Below are positions 7,140-14,598 of a stretch of 32,661 nt of DNA, one piece after another (the first letter of the stretch is position 1; each line of letters begins with the position of its first letter). Position numbers and translations under genes: made by a program. Location: NCBI GenBank assembly GCA_964580865.1, contig CAZONM010000011.1, forward strand, positions 1 through 32,661, written 5' to 3'. The notes under the pieces are model-generated. The model was given only the letters and a program-made list of their open reading frames with translations. It was not told the origin of the DNA and did not search any database. The stretch comes from JACOUT01 sp964580865 (GTDB lineage: Bacteria > Myxococcota > UBA727 > VGSZ01).

Positions 7140-8070
7140 GCCAATGCTCGAAGCCCGCCAGGCGGCCGGTGACGGCGTCCTGGTAGGCGCCCTGGATGCG
7201 CTCGACGATGGGCCCGCGGGTGCCAGCGCCCACCGCCACGCCGTCGATGTCCCGCACGGGCGTGACCTCTGCGGCGGTGCCCGTGAGGAAGACCTCGTCG
7301 GCGATCAGGAGCGCCTCGCGCGCGAAGCGCTGCTCCTTCACCTCGAGCCCGAGGTGCTTGGCGATCTGCAGCACGCTGTCGCGCGTGATGCCCTCGAGGA
7401 TGGGCGACGACGGCGCCGGCGTGGTCAGACGGTTGCCCTTGACCGCGAAGATGTTCTCGCCGCTCGCCTCGGCCACGAAGCCCTGGTCGTCGAGCAGGAT
7501 GGCCTCGTCGTAGCCCGACAGGATGGCGGCGCGCTTGGCCAAGATGGAGTTGACGTACTGCCCGCAGATCTTGCCCTTGGGGAAGAAGCTCCGCGGGCTC
7601 ATGCGCGCGACGTTGGCGATCTGGCAGCGGATGCCCTTCTTGATGCCCTCGTCGCCCAGGTACGCGCCCCACGGCCACACCACGATGCCCACGCGCACCT
7701 TGTTGTTGAGCGCGCCCAGGCCGCGCTTGCCGTCGTCGACGAAGGCGATGGGGCGCACGTAGCCCGCGCGCATCTTGTTGGCCGCCAAGGTCTCGCACGC
7801 CGCCTTGCACAGCTCCTCGACGGAGAAGGGCAGCTCCATGCGAATCATGCGGGTTGAGCGGTGCAGCCGCTCCATGTGCTCGGTGAGGCGGAACACCGCC
7901 GGGCCCTTGTCGCCCTCGTAGGCGCGGATGCCCTCGAAGGCGCCGAGGCCGTAGTGCAGCGTGTACGCCATCAAGGGCACCGAGGCGGTCTGGTTGTCGA
8001 CCAGCTTGCCGTCGAGCCAGGCGAAGGGGACCTTGAAGTTCTCGGGGACGACGTCGGGGATCTGCGCCAT
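7120..8070 (-). CDS. ilvE: Branched-chain amino-acid aminotransferase
   Basis: A PLP enzyme of fold type IV that interconverts Leu, Ile and Val with their 2-oxo acids, using glutamate as amino partner, in the cytoplasm. The 316-aa length fits IlvE. Recognisable elements are LHYGLGAFEGIRAYEG (38-53), the RPIAF strand, KGKICGQYVNS with the probable PLP lysine K167, EASGENIF (201-208), and LEGITRDSV with the phosphate-binding loop. ATG 8070 gives the normal N-terminus; no strong Shine-Dalgarno is visible before it. It lies 67 bp downstream of the patatin-like gene on the same strand and may share its transcript, though no functional link is evident. A D-amino-acid transaminase is less likely given the motifs. 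Confidence 0.95.
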   Translation of the reverse strand: MAQIPDVVPENFKVPFAWLDGKLVDNQTASVPLMAYTLHYGLGAFEGIRAYEGDKGPAVFRLTEHMERLHRSTRMIRMELPFSVEELCKAACETLAANKMRAGYVRPIAFVDDGKRGLGALNNKVRVGIVVWPWGAYLGDEGIKKGIRCQIANVARMSPRSFFPKGKICGQYVNSILAKRAAILSGYDEAILLDDQGFVAEASGENIFAVKGNRLTTPAPSSPILEGITRDSVLQIAKHLGLEVKEQRFAREALLIADEVFLTGTAAEVTPVRDIDGVAVGAGTRGPIVERIQGAYQDAVTGRLAGFEHWLTPYRA

Positions 8071-8137
8071 GCGCGGATCGGTAGCAGGGTCCGGGTTGGC
8101 GGGAAACCGAAACGTGGCCGCCCGGTGGCGCAGGTGG

Positions 8138-9514
8138 CTACGCCAGCTCGCTCACGATCCCCGGCGGGTCCGGGATCGGCCCCACCATCTTGCGCACGAG
8201 CGCCACGTGGGGCTCGGTCTCCGTGCGCCCGTTCTCGACCGCACGCAGGAACTCCGTGGTCGTCGGCACCACCGTGAGCGGTGACAGCACGTGGCGGTAG
8301 GTGACCGTGAGGTGCGCGGCCTGGCGCCCCGCCTTCGAGGTCTCGGCGGCGATGCGCATGAGCGGCAGGAACAGCAGGTGGCGCGTGGTGAGCTGAGGCG
8401 CGAAGGCGTCGAGCGCGAGCACGAACGGGTCGCGTGCGCCGCAGGCGCCCGCCTGCACCGCGCGCCAGGCCTCGCGCGCCGGCAGGTTGTCGGCCAGGCC
8501 GCCGTCGACGAGGCGCGCCACGCCCTCGCGGCGCACCAGCTCGGTGACGAGCTCCACCATGCGCGGGTCGTCGCGCAGGATGTCGTAGTGGATGATGCCC
8601 GGCACCGCGGAGGAGAAGCCGATGGCGTCGAGCACGTCGAACTCGCGCGTCAGCTCGTCGCCGCCGACGTAGATGGGCCGCACGGGTTGGCGCGTGATCT
8701 CGTTGAGCGCGCGCGCGATGGACGCGGCGCGCCAGCGCAGCGCGCGCGGGTTGTCGACCGCCTCGTCGAGCAGGTGCTCGTAGCTCTCCATGGGGCGCTC
8801 GCCCTGCGAGAGCCCGGCCAGCGTGACCCGCAGCGGGATCTCGAGGTCGCACAGGCGCAAGAAGCGCCCCTCGCGCTCGAACTCGTGCCCGATGACCTCG
8901 CGCAGGTAGAGCTTGAGCGTGGCCGGCAGGCCGAAGCGGCTCGCGGTCTCGAACAGGCGGAACACCTTGCGCCACGACAGGCGCGCCAAGAGCTGCCGGA
9001 TGTCGCCGAGCGAGAACGACTGCTGCTTGCAGCGGAAGGCCGCGATGATGGCGCCCATCGACGTGCCCGCGATGAGCGACGGCGATAGCCCCGCCTCATC
9101 GAGCACCGCCATGGCGCCCACGTACACGTAGCCGGTGCCGCCGCCGCCGCCGAGGGCCAACGCCAGGGGGCGCCGACGCGTGCAGCGATCGAGCGCGCGC
9201 GCCGGCATGCGGTTGCCGAACAGCTCGATCAAGCTCCTGCGCTCGGCCGCGCACAGCGCGCGCACCGCCGGGATCTGCGCGCGCACGCCATCGCGCGACA
9301 GCACGCGCTCGCCGTCGACCACGCCCTCGAGCAGCCCGTAGAGCTGGCCGCGATAGAGGTTGGTGGCCGAGTCGACGTCGACCACGTCGGGCGTGCCCTC
9401 GGCGGCGGTGACGTCGACGGCCGACAGCCGCGCCAGCGCCAGCGCCCAGCGCAGCGCGGCCTCGTCGTGGGGCGCGAGCCACGCCGGGTCGGCGACCGCG
9501 GCGCGCATCAGCAC
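8138..9514 (-). CDS. Patatin-like phospholipase/esterase
   Basis: A serine lipid acyl hydrolase of the patatin family, using a Ser-Asp dyad. In the 458-aa reading the oxyanion glycine loop GGGGGTG is at 122-128, the nucleophile elbow GTSMG at 150-154 (Ser152), and the catalytic Asp in VDGGLADN at 336-343 (D337). About 115 residues of helical N-terminal extension precede the catalytic domain. No signal peptide is seen, so it is probably cytoplasmic or membrane-associated. The start is uncertain: GTG 9514 is given, but the frame stays open back to the upstream gene's stop at 9602 and the added residues look protein-like. A CTG at 9580 with GAGG upstream is an alternative. The near contact suggests translational coupling to the REC-DUF4388 gene. 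Confidence 0.88.
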   Translation of the reverse strand: MLMRAAVADPAWLAPHDEAALRWALALARLSAVDVTAAEGTPDVVDVDSATNLYRGQLYGLLEGVVDGERVLSRDGVRAQIPAVRALCAAERRSLIELFGNRMPARALDRCTRRRPLALALGGGGGTGYVYVGAMAVLDEAGLSPSLIAGTSMGAIIAAFRCKQQSFSLGDIRQLLARLSWRKVFRLFETASRFGLPATLKLYLREVIGHEFEREGRFLRLCDLEIPLRVTLAGLSQGERPMESYEHLLDEAVDNPRALRWRAASIARALNEITRQPVRPIYVGGDELTREFDVLDAIGFSSAVPGIIHYDILRDDPRMVELVTELVRREGVARLVDGGLADNLPAREAWRAVQAGACGARDPFVLALDAFAPQLTTRHLLFLPLMRIAAETSKAGRQAAHLTVTYRHVLSPLTVVPTTTEFLRAVENGRTETEPHVALVRKMVGPIPDPPGIVSELA

Positions 9515-9601
9515 CAGCTCGCGCGCTTGCAGGTCGCGAAGATAGGGGCGGCGGAGATCGGGGTGACCGTCGTCGTTCAGGGCGGACCTCGTACCCCCAG
9601 G

Positions 9602-11671
9602 CTACCGACGCTGCCTCGTGGGCACGCCCGACAAGCGTAGCTCAGCCAGCGCCTCGGCCGAGTCGGGATTGCACACCAGCGCCTGTTCGAAGGCCTTTTG
9701 CGCCTCCGCCGTGCGCCCCATGCGGGAGAACACGCGCCCCATGAAGATGTGCGCGCGATCGATGCGCGGGTTCAGCTCGACGCCGTGCTGCAGGCGCTTG
9801 ACGGCGTCGGCCTGCACCACGGCGTCGTCGGGCGACTCGAGGAACAGCGCCCAGCCGAGGTGCGCGTGGAATTCGCCCTCGTCGGGATAGAGCTCGGCGG
9901 CCTCGCGAAACAGCGCGGCGGCCTTTGCGTACGCGCCCGCGTGCAGCGCCAGCTCGCCCTTCTTGAAGCGGCTCTCGGCCGTGAGGATCTTGCCGAGCTC
10001 GTCGGACACGCCGGTTTTGGCGCCGCGATCGAGCTTGCCCTCGTACTCCGCGCGCCGCTTGTCGTCGGACAGCGCCGCGAACGCGGCCTCGAGCTGCTGG
10101 TAGATCTGCTCGGCCAGCGCGCGCGCGTCGGCGGTGACCGCGCCGCGCAGGCGATCGGGGTGCAGCTCGCGCACCAGCGCGTGGTAGGCGCGCTGGACCT
10201 CGTCGGCCCCCGCGGTGCGCGACACGCCGAGCATCTCGAAGAAATTCTGCTTGCGCATGGCGCGCGCGCGCTCCACCAGCTTGGCGCGCACGTCGTCGGC
10301 AGGCGCTGCGTCTCCGGCGCGCGCCGCGAACACCACGTCGGACCGGCGCCGCAGGGGCGGCGGCCGCGCGCTCACCGGCGACGTCGACGGCGGCAAGGGC
10401 GGGCGCAGCGGCGGCTCGATCACGTCCTTGCGCCGCGCCTGGCGCGGCAGCGGCTGGATGGTCTCGGTGGCGATGAGCGCGTACAGCAGGTGCTTGGCCT
10501 GCACGCGCCCCATACCGCTCTTGTCGATGACCTCGGCCAGCGTGCGCCGCCCGTCGACCAGCGCCAACACGCGCCGCTCGTCGGCCTCGAGCGAGAAGTC
10601 CTGAAAGCGGTGCGCCGGATCGGGGTGCGGCGCCACGTATGCGTCGAGGAAGGGCGTCAGCAGGTCGTCGAGCAGCGCCTCGGAGAAGCGGCGCCGCACG
10701 CCCTCGTACACGATGGTGGCGAGCGACATGTCGAGGTGCACGGTCTGCGCCGGGATCTCGATCGACGGGTTGAACTGGTACTCGCCGTCGGGCCAACCGA
10801 AGATGTCGAACAGCTTCTGTTCCATCTGCAGCTGGAGCGAGAACACCAGGTTATGCGGCGAGATGGCGCCCATCTCGATGAGCACCGTGCCCTGCTGGCG
10901 CCCCGGGCGATCCTTCATGAGCTGCAGCGATCGCTCGCACTCCTCGTCGGAGATCATCTTCTCGCGCACCAGCACGCGACCCAGGCACTCGGAGAGCAGG
11001 TTCGACTTGACGAAGATCGGGTAGCCCTCTTTCAGGTACACGATCTTCTTCACGCGGTCGCGCCGCAGGAGCAAGCCGCCCGTGCCCTTCCAGCGGTACA
11101 GCTGTGAGAGCACCTCGGGGAAGCGCTTGTTCTTCAGGTTGCCGCGCGCGCTCTTCGCGGTGGGGAAGCTCGACTCGGCCTTCTCCACCTCGCGCTGCTC
11201 GAGGCGCGTGTCGAAGTCCGCGAGCGGGTCGTCGCCCACGTCGTGGGCCGGGGCGGCGCGCGAGCGCGTGGGCGGGCGGCGCGCGCTCGGGTACTCGTGC
11301 CCCATGGCCTCTTGCAGCGCCACCTTGAGCGCGGCCATCTCGAAGGGCTTGTCGAAGTAGGCGGCGACGTTGAGCCGGTCGCGCGCGTCCTTCTTGTGCT
11401 TGCTGGCCCGGTAGATGCCCGAGATGCAGATGACCGGCACGTGCGCACCCCCCGGCGAGCGGCGCAGCTGCTCGATGACCTCGAAGCCGCCCAAGGTCGG
11501 CAGCAGGATGTCGGTGATGAGCACGTCGGGGAGGCGGCGCTCGAGCGCCTTCAGCGCCCACTCGCCGTCTTTCTCGCACAGCACCTGGAAGCCCTCTTGC
11601 TCCAGCGTCTCGCGCAGGAGCCCTTGGACGGCCTTGTCGTCCTCGACCACCAAGGCCGTCTTCAGAGCCAT
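9602..11671 (-). CDS. Response regulator with DUF4388 (PATAN), J domain and TPRs
   Basis: A 689-aa signalling protein. Domains in order: receiver domain (1-120) with acidic pocket E10, D11, D12, phospho-acceptor D54 and K108; DUF4388/PATAN (about 183-345); a Pro-rich linker (about 415-445); a DnaJ-type J domain (about 477-545) with intact HPD at 504-506; and C-terminal TPRs (about 560-689). It lacks a DNA-binding output, so phosphorylation probably controls protein contacts, and the J domain may recruit DnaK. This mix is characteristic of myxobacteria. ATG 11671 begins directly at the receiver domain and sits six bases after a -10-like element, suggesting a leaderless message. It is divergent from the FHA gene with only 35 bp between start codons, and the patatin-like gene follows at once on the same strand. 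No cognate kinase is present. Confidence 0.92.
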   Translation of the reverse strand: MALKTALVVEDDKAVQGLLRETLEQEGFQVLCEKDGEWALKALERRLPDVLITDILLPTLGGFEVIEQLRRSPGGAHVPVICISGIYRASKHKKDARDRLNVAAYFDKPFEMAALKVALQEAMGHEYPSARRPPTRSRAAPAHDVGDDPLADFDTRLEQREVEKAESSFPTAKSARGNLKNKRFPEVLSQLYRWKGTGGLLLRRDRVKKIVYLKEGYPIFVKSNLLSECLGRVLVREKMISDEECERSLQLMKDRPGRQQGTVLIEMGAISPHNLVFSLQLQMEQKLFDIFGWPDGEYQFNPSIEIPAQTVHLDMSLATIVYEGVRRRFSEALLDDLLTPFLDAYVAPHPDPAHRFQDFSLEADERRVLALVDGRRTLAEVIDKSGMGRVQAKHLLYALIATETIQPLPRQARRKDVIEPPLRPPLPPSTSPVSARPPPLRRRSDVVFAARAGDAAPADDVRAKLVERARAMRKQNFFEMLGVSRTAGADEVQRAYHALVRELHPDRLRGAVTADARALAEQIYQQLEAAFAALSDDKRRAEYEGKLDRGAKTGVSDELGKILTAESRFKKGELALHAGAYAKAAALFREAAELYPDEGEFHAHLGWALFLESPDDAVVQADAVKRLQHGVELNPRIDRAHIFMGRVFSRMGRTAEAQKAFEQALVCNPDSAEALAELRLSGVPTRQRR

Positions 11672-11672
11672 G

Positions 11673-11700
11673 TTGGGAAGATAGGGAAGGTCGGTATGCT
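11673..11700 (+). promoter_or_regulatory. Candidate leaderless promoter of the FHA gene
   Basis: TTGGGA (11673-11678), a 16-nt spacer and TATGCT (11695-11700) are followed six bases later by ATG 11707. The transcript would begin at the start codon. It overlaps the opposing promoter almost completely. Both boxes match consensus at four of six positions. Confidence 0.4.
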
Positions 11701-11707
11701 GTGTCCA
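11678..11707 (-). promoter_or_regulatory. Candidate leaderless promoter of the REC-DUF4388 gene
   Basis: On the minus strand TGGACA (11707-11702, five of six matches), an 18-nt spacer and TATCTT (11683-11678, four of six) are followed after six bases by ATG 11671. No Shine-Dalgarno precedes that ATG, which agrees with a leaderless message. Its -35 overlaps the start codon of the FHA gene. Confidence 0.42.
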
Positions 11708-12135
11708 TGGCGCGTTTCGTCGACCTGGTGGCGATCGAGGGGCCGGATCGGGGCATGCGGTGGTCCGTCGAGGAGGGTGCGTACCGCGTGATCGCGCGCG
11801 CCGAGGACGAACGGAACAGCACCCTGCAGATGACGCCCGACGGCGATCGCGCGCTCGACAAGGAGCAGGCACAGCTCGTCGACAACTACTTCCAGGGCAA
11901 GAGCCCGCAGACGCGGCGCGGCTTCAAGAAGCGCGGGCCCGACATCGTGCTGCGCGACGGCTCGGTGAGTCGCACCCACGCGCTGGTGTTCGTCGACAAA
12001 GACGGCGCCTCGGTGGTCGACCTCATGAGCACCAACGGCACCAAGGTCAACGACCAGCCCGTGCGCGACGTCGACGTCAAGCCGGGGGACGTGGTGTGGG
12101 TGGGTAAGAGCAAGCTGGCGGTGGAGGAGGGGTAG
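11707..12135 (+). CDS. FHA-domain protein
   Basis: A 142-aa, probably cytoplasmic protein made essentially of one forkhead-associated domain, which binds phosphothreonine peptides. Signature motifs are IVLRDGSVSRTHALVF, with the Ser-x-x-His core, and DLMSTNGTKVND. An insert of about 35 charged residues separates the first strands from the core. ATG 11707 is preferred because a -10-like TATGCT ends six bases upstream. GTG 11701, in frame and about ten bases after GGGAAGG, would add two residues. It diverges from the REC-DUF4388-J-TPR gene, hinting that both belong to one signalling pathway, probably involving Ser/Thr kinases encoded elsewhere. Confidence 0.88.
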   Translation: MARFVDLVAIEGPDRGMRWSVEEGAYRVIARAEDERNSTLQMTPDGDRALDKEQAQLVDNYFQGKSPQTRRGFKKRGPDIVLRDGSVSRTHALVFVDKDGASVVDLMSTNGTKVNDQPVRDVDVKPGDVVWVGKSKLAVEEG

Positions 12136-12207
12136 CGGGGTAGCGGGGCGCGGATCGTCCTTGGCGACGAGGTCCGGATGCAGAGCCGCGCTTGCTTGCG
12201 AGGTTCC

Positions 12208-12564
12208 TCACGCCACGATCGCGAGACCTGCCGCCGCCCGAACGAGGCGTCGATCCAACGTCCAGATCCGCGAGCGGGCGATGGAGGCGGACGCCAGCAG
12301 GTGCACGTCGATGAAGCCAACGCCCTTGCCATGCAGCTGGCTGCGCTCGAGGAACCCGAGGGCCTCGTCGTGCGAGGCAAGGGGCGCCTGAGGCAGCGCG
12401 GCGAGGAGCTCGAGGATCTCCCGGCGGTTCCGCAGGTTGCCGCAGGCAAGCTCCCCGAGGACGAAGCTGTGGCCCAGAACCTTCTCCTCGCCAAGCAGCG
12501 AGCGGAGGCGATCGTTCCCGCGCCGGAAGTGGTCCACCCAGACCGACGTGTCGACCAGGATCAC
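12208..12564 (-). CDS. vapC: VapC-type PIN-domain toxin ribonuclease
   Basis: A 118-aa PIN-domain protein, a Mg-dependent RNase that typically cuts tRNA or rRNA when freed from its antitoxin. The acidic active site is complete: D5 in VDTSVWVDHF, E38 in VLGELACGN, D86 in GFIDVHLLASA and D104 in WTLDRRL. The GTG at 12564 overlaps the vapB stop codon (GTGA, 12561-12564), the usual coupling in vapBC operons. A longer open frame continues upstream but crosses vapB in another frame and has no protein-like character. It ends 72 bp from the convergent FHA gene. Confidence 0.92.
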   Translation of the reverse strand: MILVDTSVWVDHFRRGNDRLRSLLGEEKVLGHSFVLGELACGNLRNRREILELLAALPQAPLASHDEALGFLERSQLHGKGVGFIDVHLLASASIARSRIWTLDRRLVRAAAGLAIVA

Positions 12565-12761
12565 GCGGCCCGACCCGAGCGCCTCCGGGGCGGCCGGCGG
12601 AGACGCTGCTCGCTCCCACCGAGCTCCGCCAGGCGGCGCGCGCCTTCGCGAGCGATGAGCGCGGCCAGGCCCATGCGTACCAGAGCGGTCTTTTCTGTGA
12701 CGCCGGTGAGCCTCGCCGCCTCCTCGAGCAGCTTGTCCTCGATGTTCAGGGTCGTCCGCAT
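12561..12761 (-). CDS. vapB: VapB-type antitoxin
   Basis: A 66-aa antitoxin with an N-terminal ribbon-helix-helix-like segment (MRTTLNIEDKLLEEAARLTG) that binds DNA, and an Arg-rich tail that would wrap the toxin. The N-terminus is typical of DUF2191-type VapB antitoxins. ATG 12761 is chosen over ATG 12767 because it gives that standard start and lies about where transcription should begin from the candidate promoter at 12769-12797. No Shine-Dalgarno is present, suggesting a leaderless mRNA. Its stop overlaps the vapC start. Confidence 0.88.
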   Translation of the reverse strand: MRTTLNIEDKLLEEAARLTGVTEKTALVRMGLAALIAREGARRLAELGGSEQRLRRPPRRRSGRAA

Positions 12762-12797
12762 ATGCATTAATATGCATCATTGATGCATACGCGTCAA
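12759..12797 (-). promoter_or_regulatory. vapBC promoter and operator with ATGCAT boxes
   Basis: On the minus strand TTGACG (12797-12792), 17 nt and CATATT (12774-12769) form a promoter with its start near the vapB ATG. Three ATGCAT-cored boxes cover it: TATGCAT at 12761-12767 and 12771-12777, ten bases apart, and the inverted GATGCATA at 12782-12789, which forms a perfect 8-bp palindrome with 12771-12778. This is the expected layout for autorepression by the VapBC complex. Confidence 0.55.
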
Positions 12798-12941
12798 GGC
12801 GACACAGCGCGCGGCCGGTGCGCCACGGGAGTCCTGGACGCCGTTCGACCAGGCAGCGAAGCGCCCCGCCCGCAGCCCGCGCAAACCGCGCGGATCCGAC
12901 CCGGATATCCAAGCGTGACGGCTGATCTACAACCGTTCCGC

Positions 12942-13553
12942 ATGACCGGCGGCGGCCCCCTCTTGGACGACGAGCACCACGCGCGCTGGCGGCGCGCGTG
13001 TTTCCTGGCCGTCGACGTCGAGACCACGGGCCTGGCGCCGCAGCGCGACCGCGTCATCGAGGTCGCGTGGGTGCGCTTCGAGGGCGGCGCGGCGGTGCAC
13101 CAGCGCGCGTCGCTGTGCCGCATCGACATGCCCCTGCCCCGCGTCATCAAGGCGCTGACGCGCATCACCGACGAGGAGCTCGCCGCCGCGCCGGCGTTCG
13201 CCGAGGTGGCGCCCCACTTGCTCGAGGCGCTGTCACACGTGGACTTCGCGGTGGCCTACAACGCGTCGTTCGACATGGGCTTCTTGCGCGCCGAGCTCGC
13301 GCGCGCTGGGGCCGCCCTGCCGCCCGTGCGCTTCCTCGACCCGCTCGCCTGGTCGCGCCGCCTCAACCCCGGCGCCGCCGGTCACAAGCTCGTCGACGTG
13401 TGCCGGCGCCACGGCGTGGCGCTCGAGGGCGCCCACCGCGCGCTCGCCGACGCGCGCGCCTCGGGTGAGCTGGCGGTGCTGCTTGGCAGCGCGATCAAAG
13501 CTCGTCCTCCCGCGCGCCGCGCATCCCGCGCTCGAGGCGATCGCGCACCCTGA
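12942..13553 (+). CDS. DnaQ-like DEDDh 3'-5' exonuclease
   Basis: A 203-aa cytoplasmic exonuclease of the DnaQ/RNase T superfamily, using two metal ions on DNA or RNA ends. All DEDDh residues are visible: the first motif AVDVETTGL, the middle motif VAYNASFDMGFL, and the last motif EGAHRALADARA, which supplies His and Asp. It is a single domain without polymerase or UvrC-like parts, so it could be a proofreading-type subunit or a free repair nuclease. ATG 12942 is given; the in-frame GTG 12915 is possible and neither has a clear ribosome site. The 3' end overlaps the convergent gene by 59 bp (13495-13553), in a basic tail beyond the nuclease fold. Confidence 0.85.
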   Translation: MTGGGPLLDDEHHARWRRACFLAVDVETTGLAPQRDRVIEVAWVRFEGGAAVHQRASLCRIDMPLPRVIKALTRITDEELAAAPAFAEVAPHLLEALSHVDFAVAYNASFDMGFLRAELARAGAALPPVRFLDPLAWSRRLNPGAAGHKLVDVCRRHGVALEGAHRALADARASGELAVLLGSAIKARPPARRASRARGDRAP

Positions 13554-14589
13554 GCAACTGGCGGGCGCGGTATCGGTCGTGGCGGTTCTCGCCGCGCTCG
13601 TTCTCGTCGTCGGTGGCGCGATCGACGATCTGCAGCTCGGCCAGGCCGAACACCACGCGCCCGAGATCGGTGCCGCGCTCCATGCGCGCGAGCGCGTCGT
13701 CGGGTACGCGGATGGGCACATCCACCACCACGCTGACCACGCGGTAGCTCGGCCCCGAGAACTCGTTCTCGGACTGCAGCGCCGCCTCCTCGTGGCCGAG
13801 CCCCACCTGCAAGCCCGAGGCGAGGGCGCGCAGGTGCGGGTGGCTCTCGGTCATGGCGGTGAAGCTCACCAGGCCGTTCACGGTCTGCCCCGGCGCCACG
13901 TAGTTGTACGGGAACAGGCGCTGCGTCATGCGCACCAGCAGCTCGACGATGTCGAAGGGGTGCTCGACGACGAAGCGGAAGCGCACGCGATCATGGATGG
14001 CGGCCGCGTGGTGCTCCTTCTTGACGAGCAGCTTGGTCACCAGGCTCGACAGCGACTTCTCACCGCCCGTCGCGCCCACGAGCGCGAAGCCGTCGGCCAC
14101 GAGCTCGCGCGCGAACGCGTCGACCTTGTCGGCGAGCAGCTCCGCCAGCCGCGATTGCGAAAGCGGCAGGCGAAAGCGCAGCTCGCGAGCTTCGATGTGG
14201 TGCACGATGTGCATCGTCTTGAGGAGCAGGCACGCGAAGAAGCGGTCGCGCCGCCGGCCGCGCTTCTCGGAGGCGTACAGGAACAGCTCGAGCGGCTCGC
14301 ACGCCAACAGCTCGGCGGGCACGCGATAGGCGTGCTCGTCGTGCAGGTAGCGCGCGGCCGTAGCGCGTAGCGCGTGCAGGCGGGCCTGGTCGCGCGGGTC
14401 GTCGGGATCGCCTCCTTGGAGGCGCACGAAGGCGCGCGCGTCGTCGGTGGTTTCGAACAGCAGGCGGTACCAGTCGACGACGGAGCCGCCGCGCAGGATG
14501 AGGCGCACGCGCTCGAGCTCTGCGAGCGACATGGCGCGTAGGCGCGGTCGCCGTTCGAACGAACCGCTCGGCTCGGTGGCCTCGGCCAT
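13495..14589 (-). CDS. Conserved protein of unknown function, downstream of gltJ
   Basis: A 364-aa soluble-looking protein with no signal peptide or membrane segment. It has Arg-rich N- and C-terminal ends and a helical centre (FFACLLLKTMHIVHHIEA). The C-terminal half is strand-rich, with SYRVVSVVVDVPIRVPDDAL. It resembles a myxobacterial conserved family I recall as TIGR04552, but I could not verify this. ATG 14589 starts nine bases after the gltJ-like stop, so it is probably co-transcribed with that gene. ATG 14532 (MSLAELERVRL) is an alternative start. Position suggests a role tied to the gliding-type cluster, or simple read-through. Confidence 0.75.
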   Translation of the reverse strand: MAEATEPSGSFERRPRLRAMSLAELERVRLILRGGSVVDWYRLLFETTDDARAFVRLQGGDPDDPRDQARLHALRATAARYLHDEHAYRVPAELLACEPLELFLYASEKRGRRRDRFFACLLLKTMHIVHHIEARELRFRLPLSQSRLAELLADKVDAFARELVADGFALVGATGGEKSLSSLVTKLLVKKEHHAAAIHDRVRFRFVVEHPFDIVELLVRMTQRLFPYNYVAPGQTVNGLVSFTAMTESHPHLRALASGLQVGLGHEEAALQSENEFSGPSYRVVSVVVDVPIRVPDDALARMERGTDLGRVVFGLAELQIVDRATDDENERGENRHDRYRARQLLRVRDRLERGMRGAREDEL

Positions 14590-14598
14590 GGCCGAGGA

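Noticed and set aside
12565..12912. N-terminal extension of VapC
   Set aside because: It overlaps vapB out of frame and its operator; PIN domains begin at the VDTSVWVD strand.
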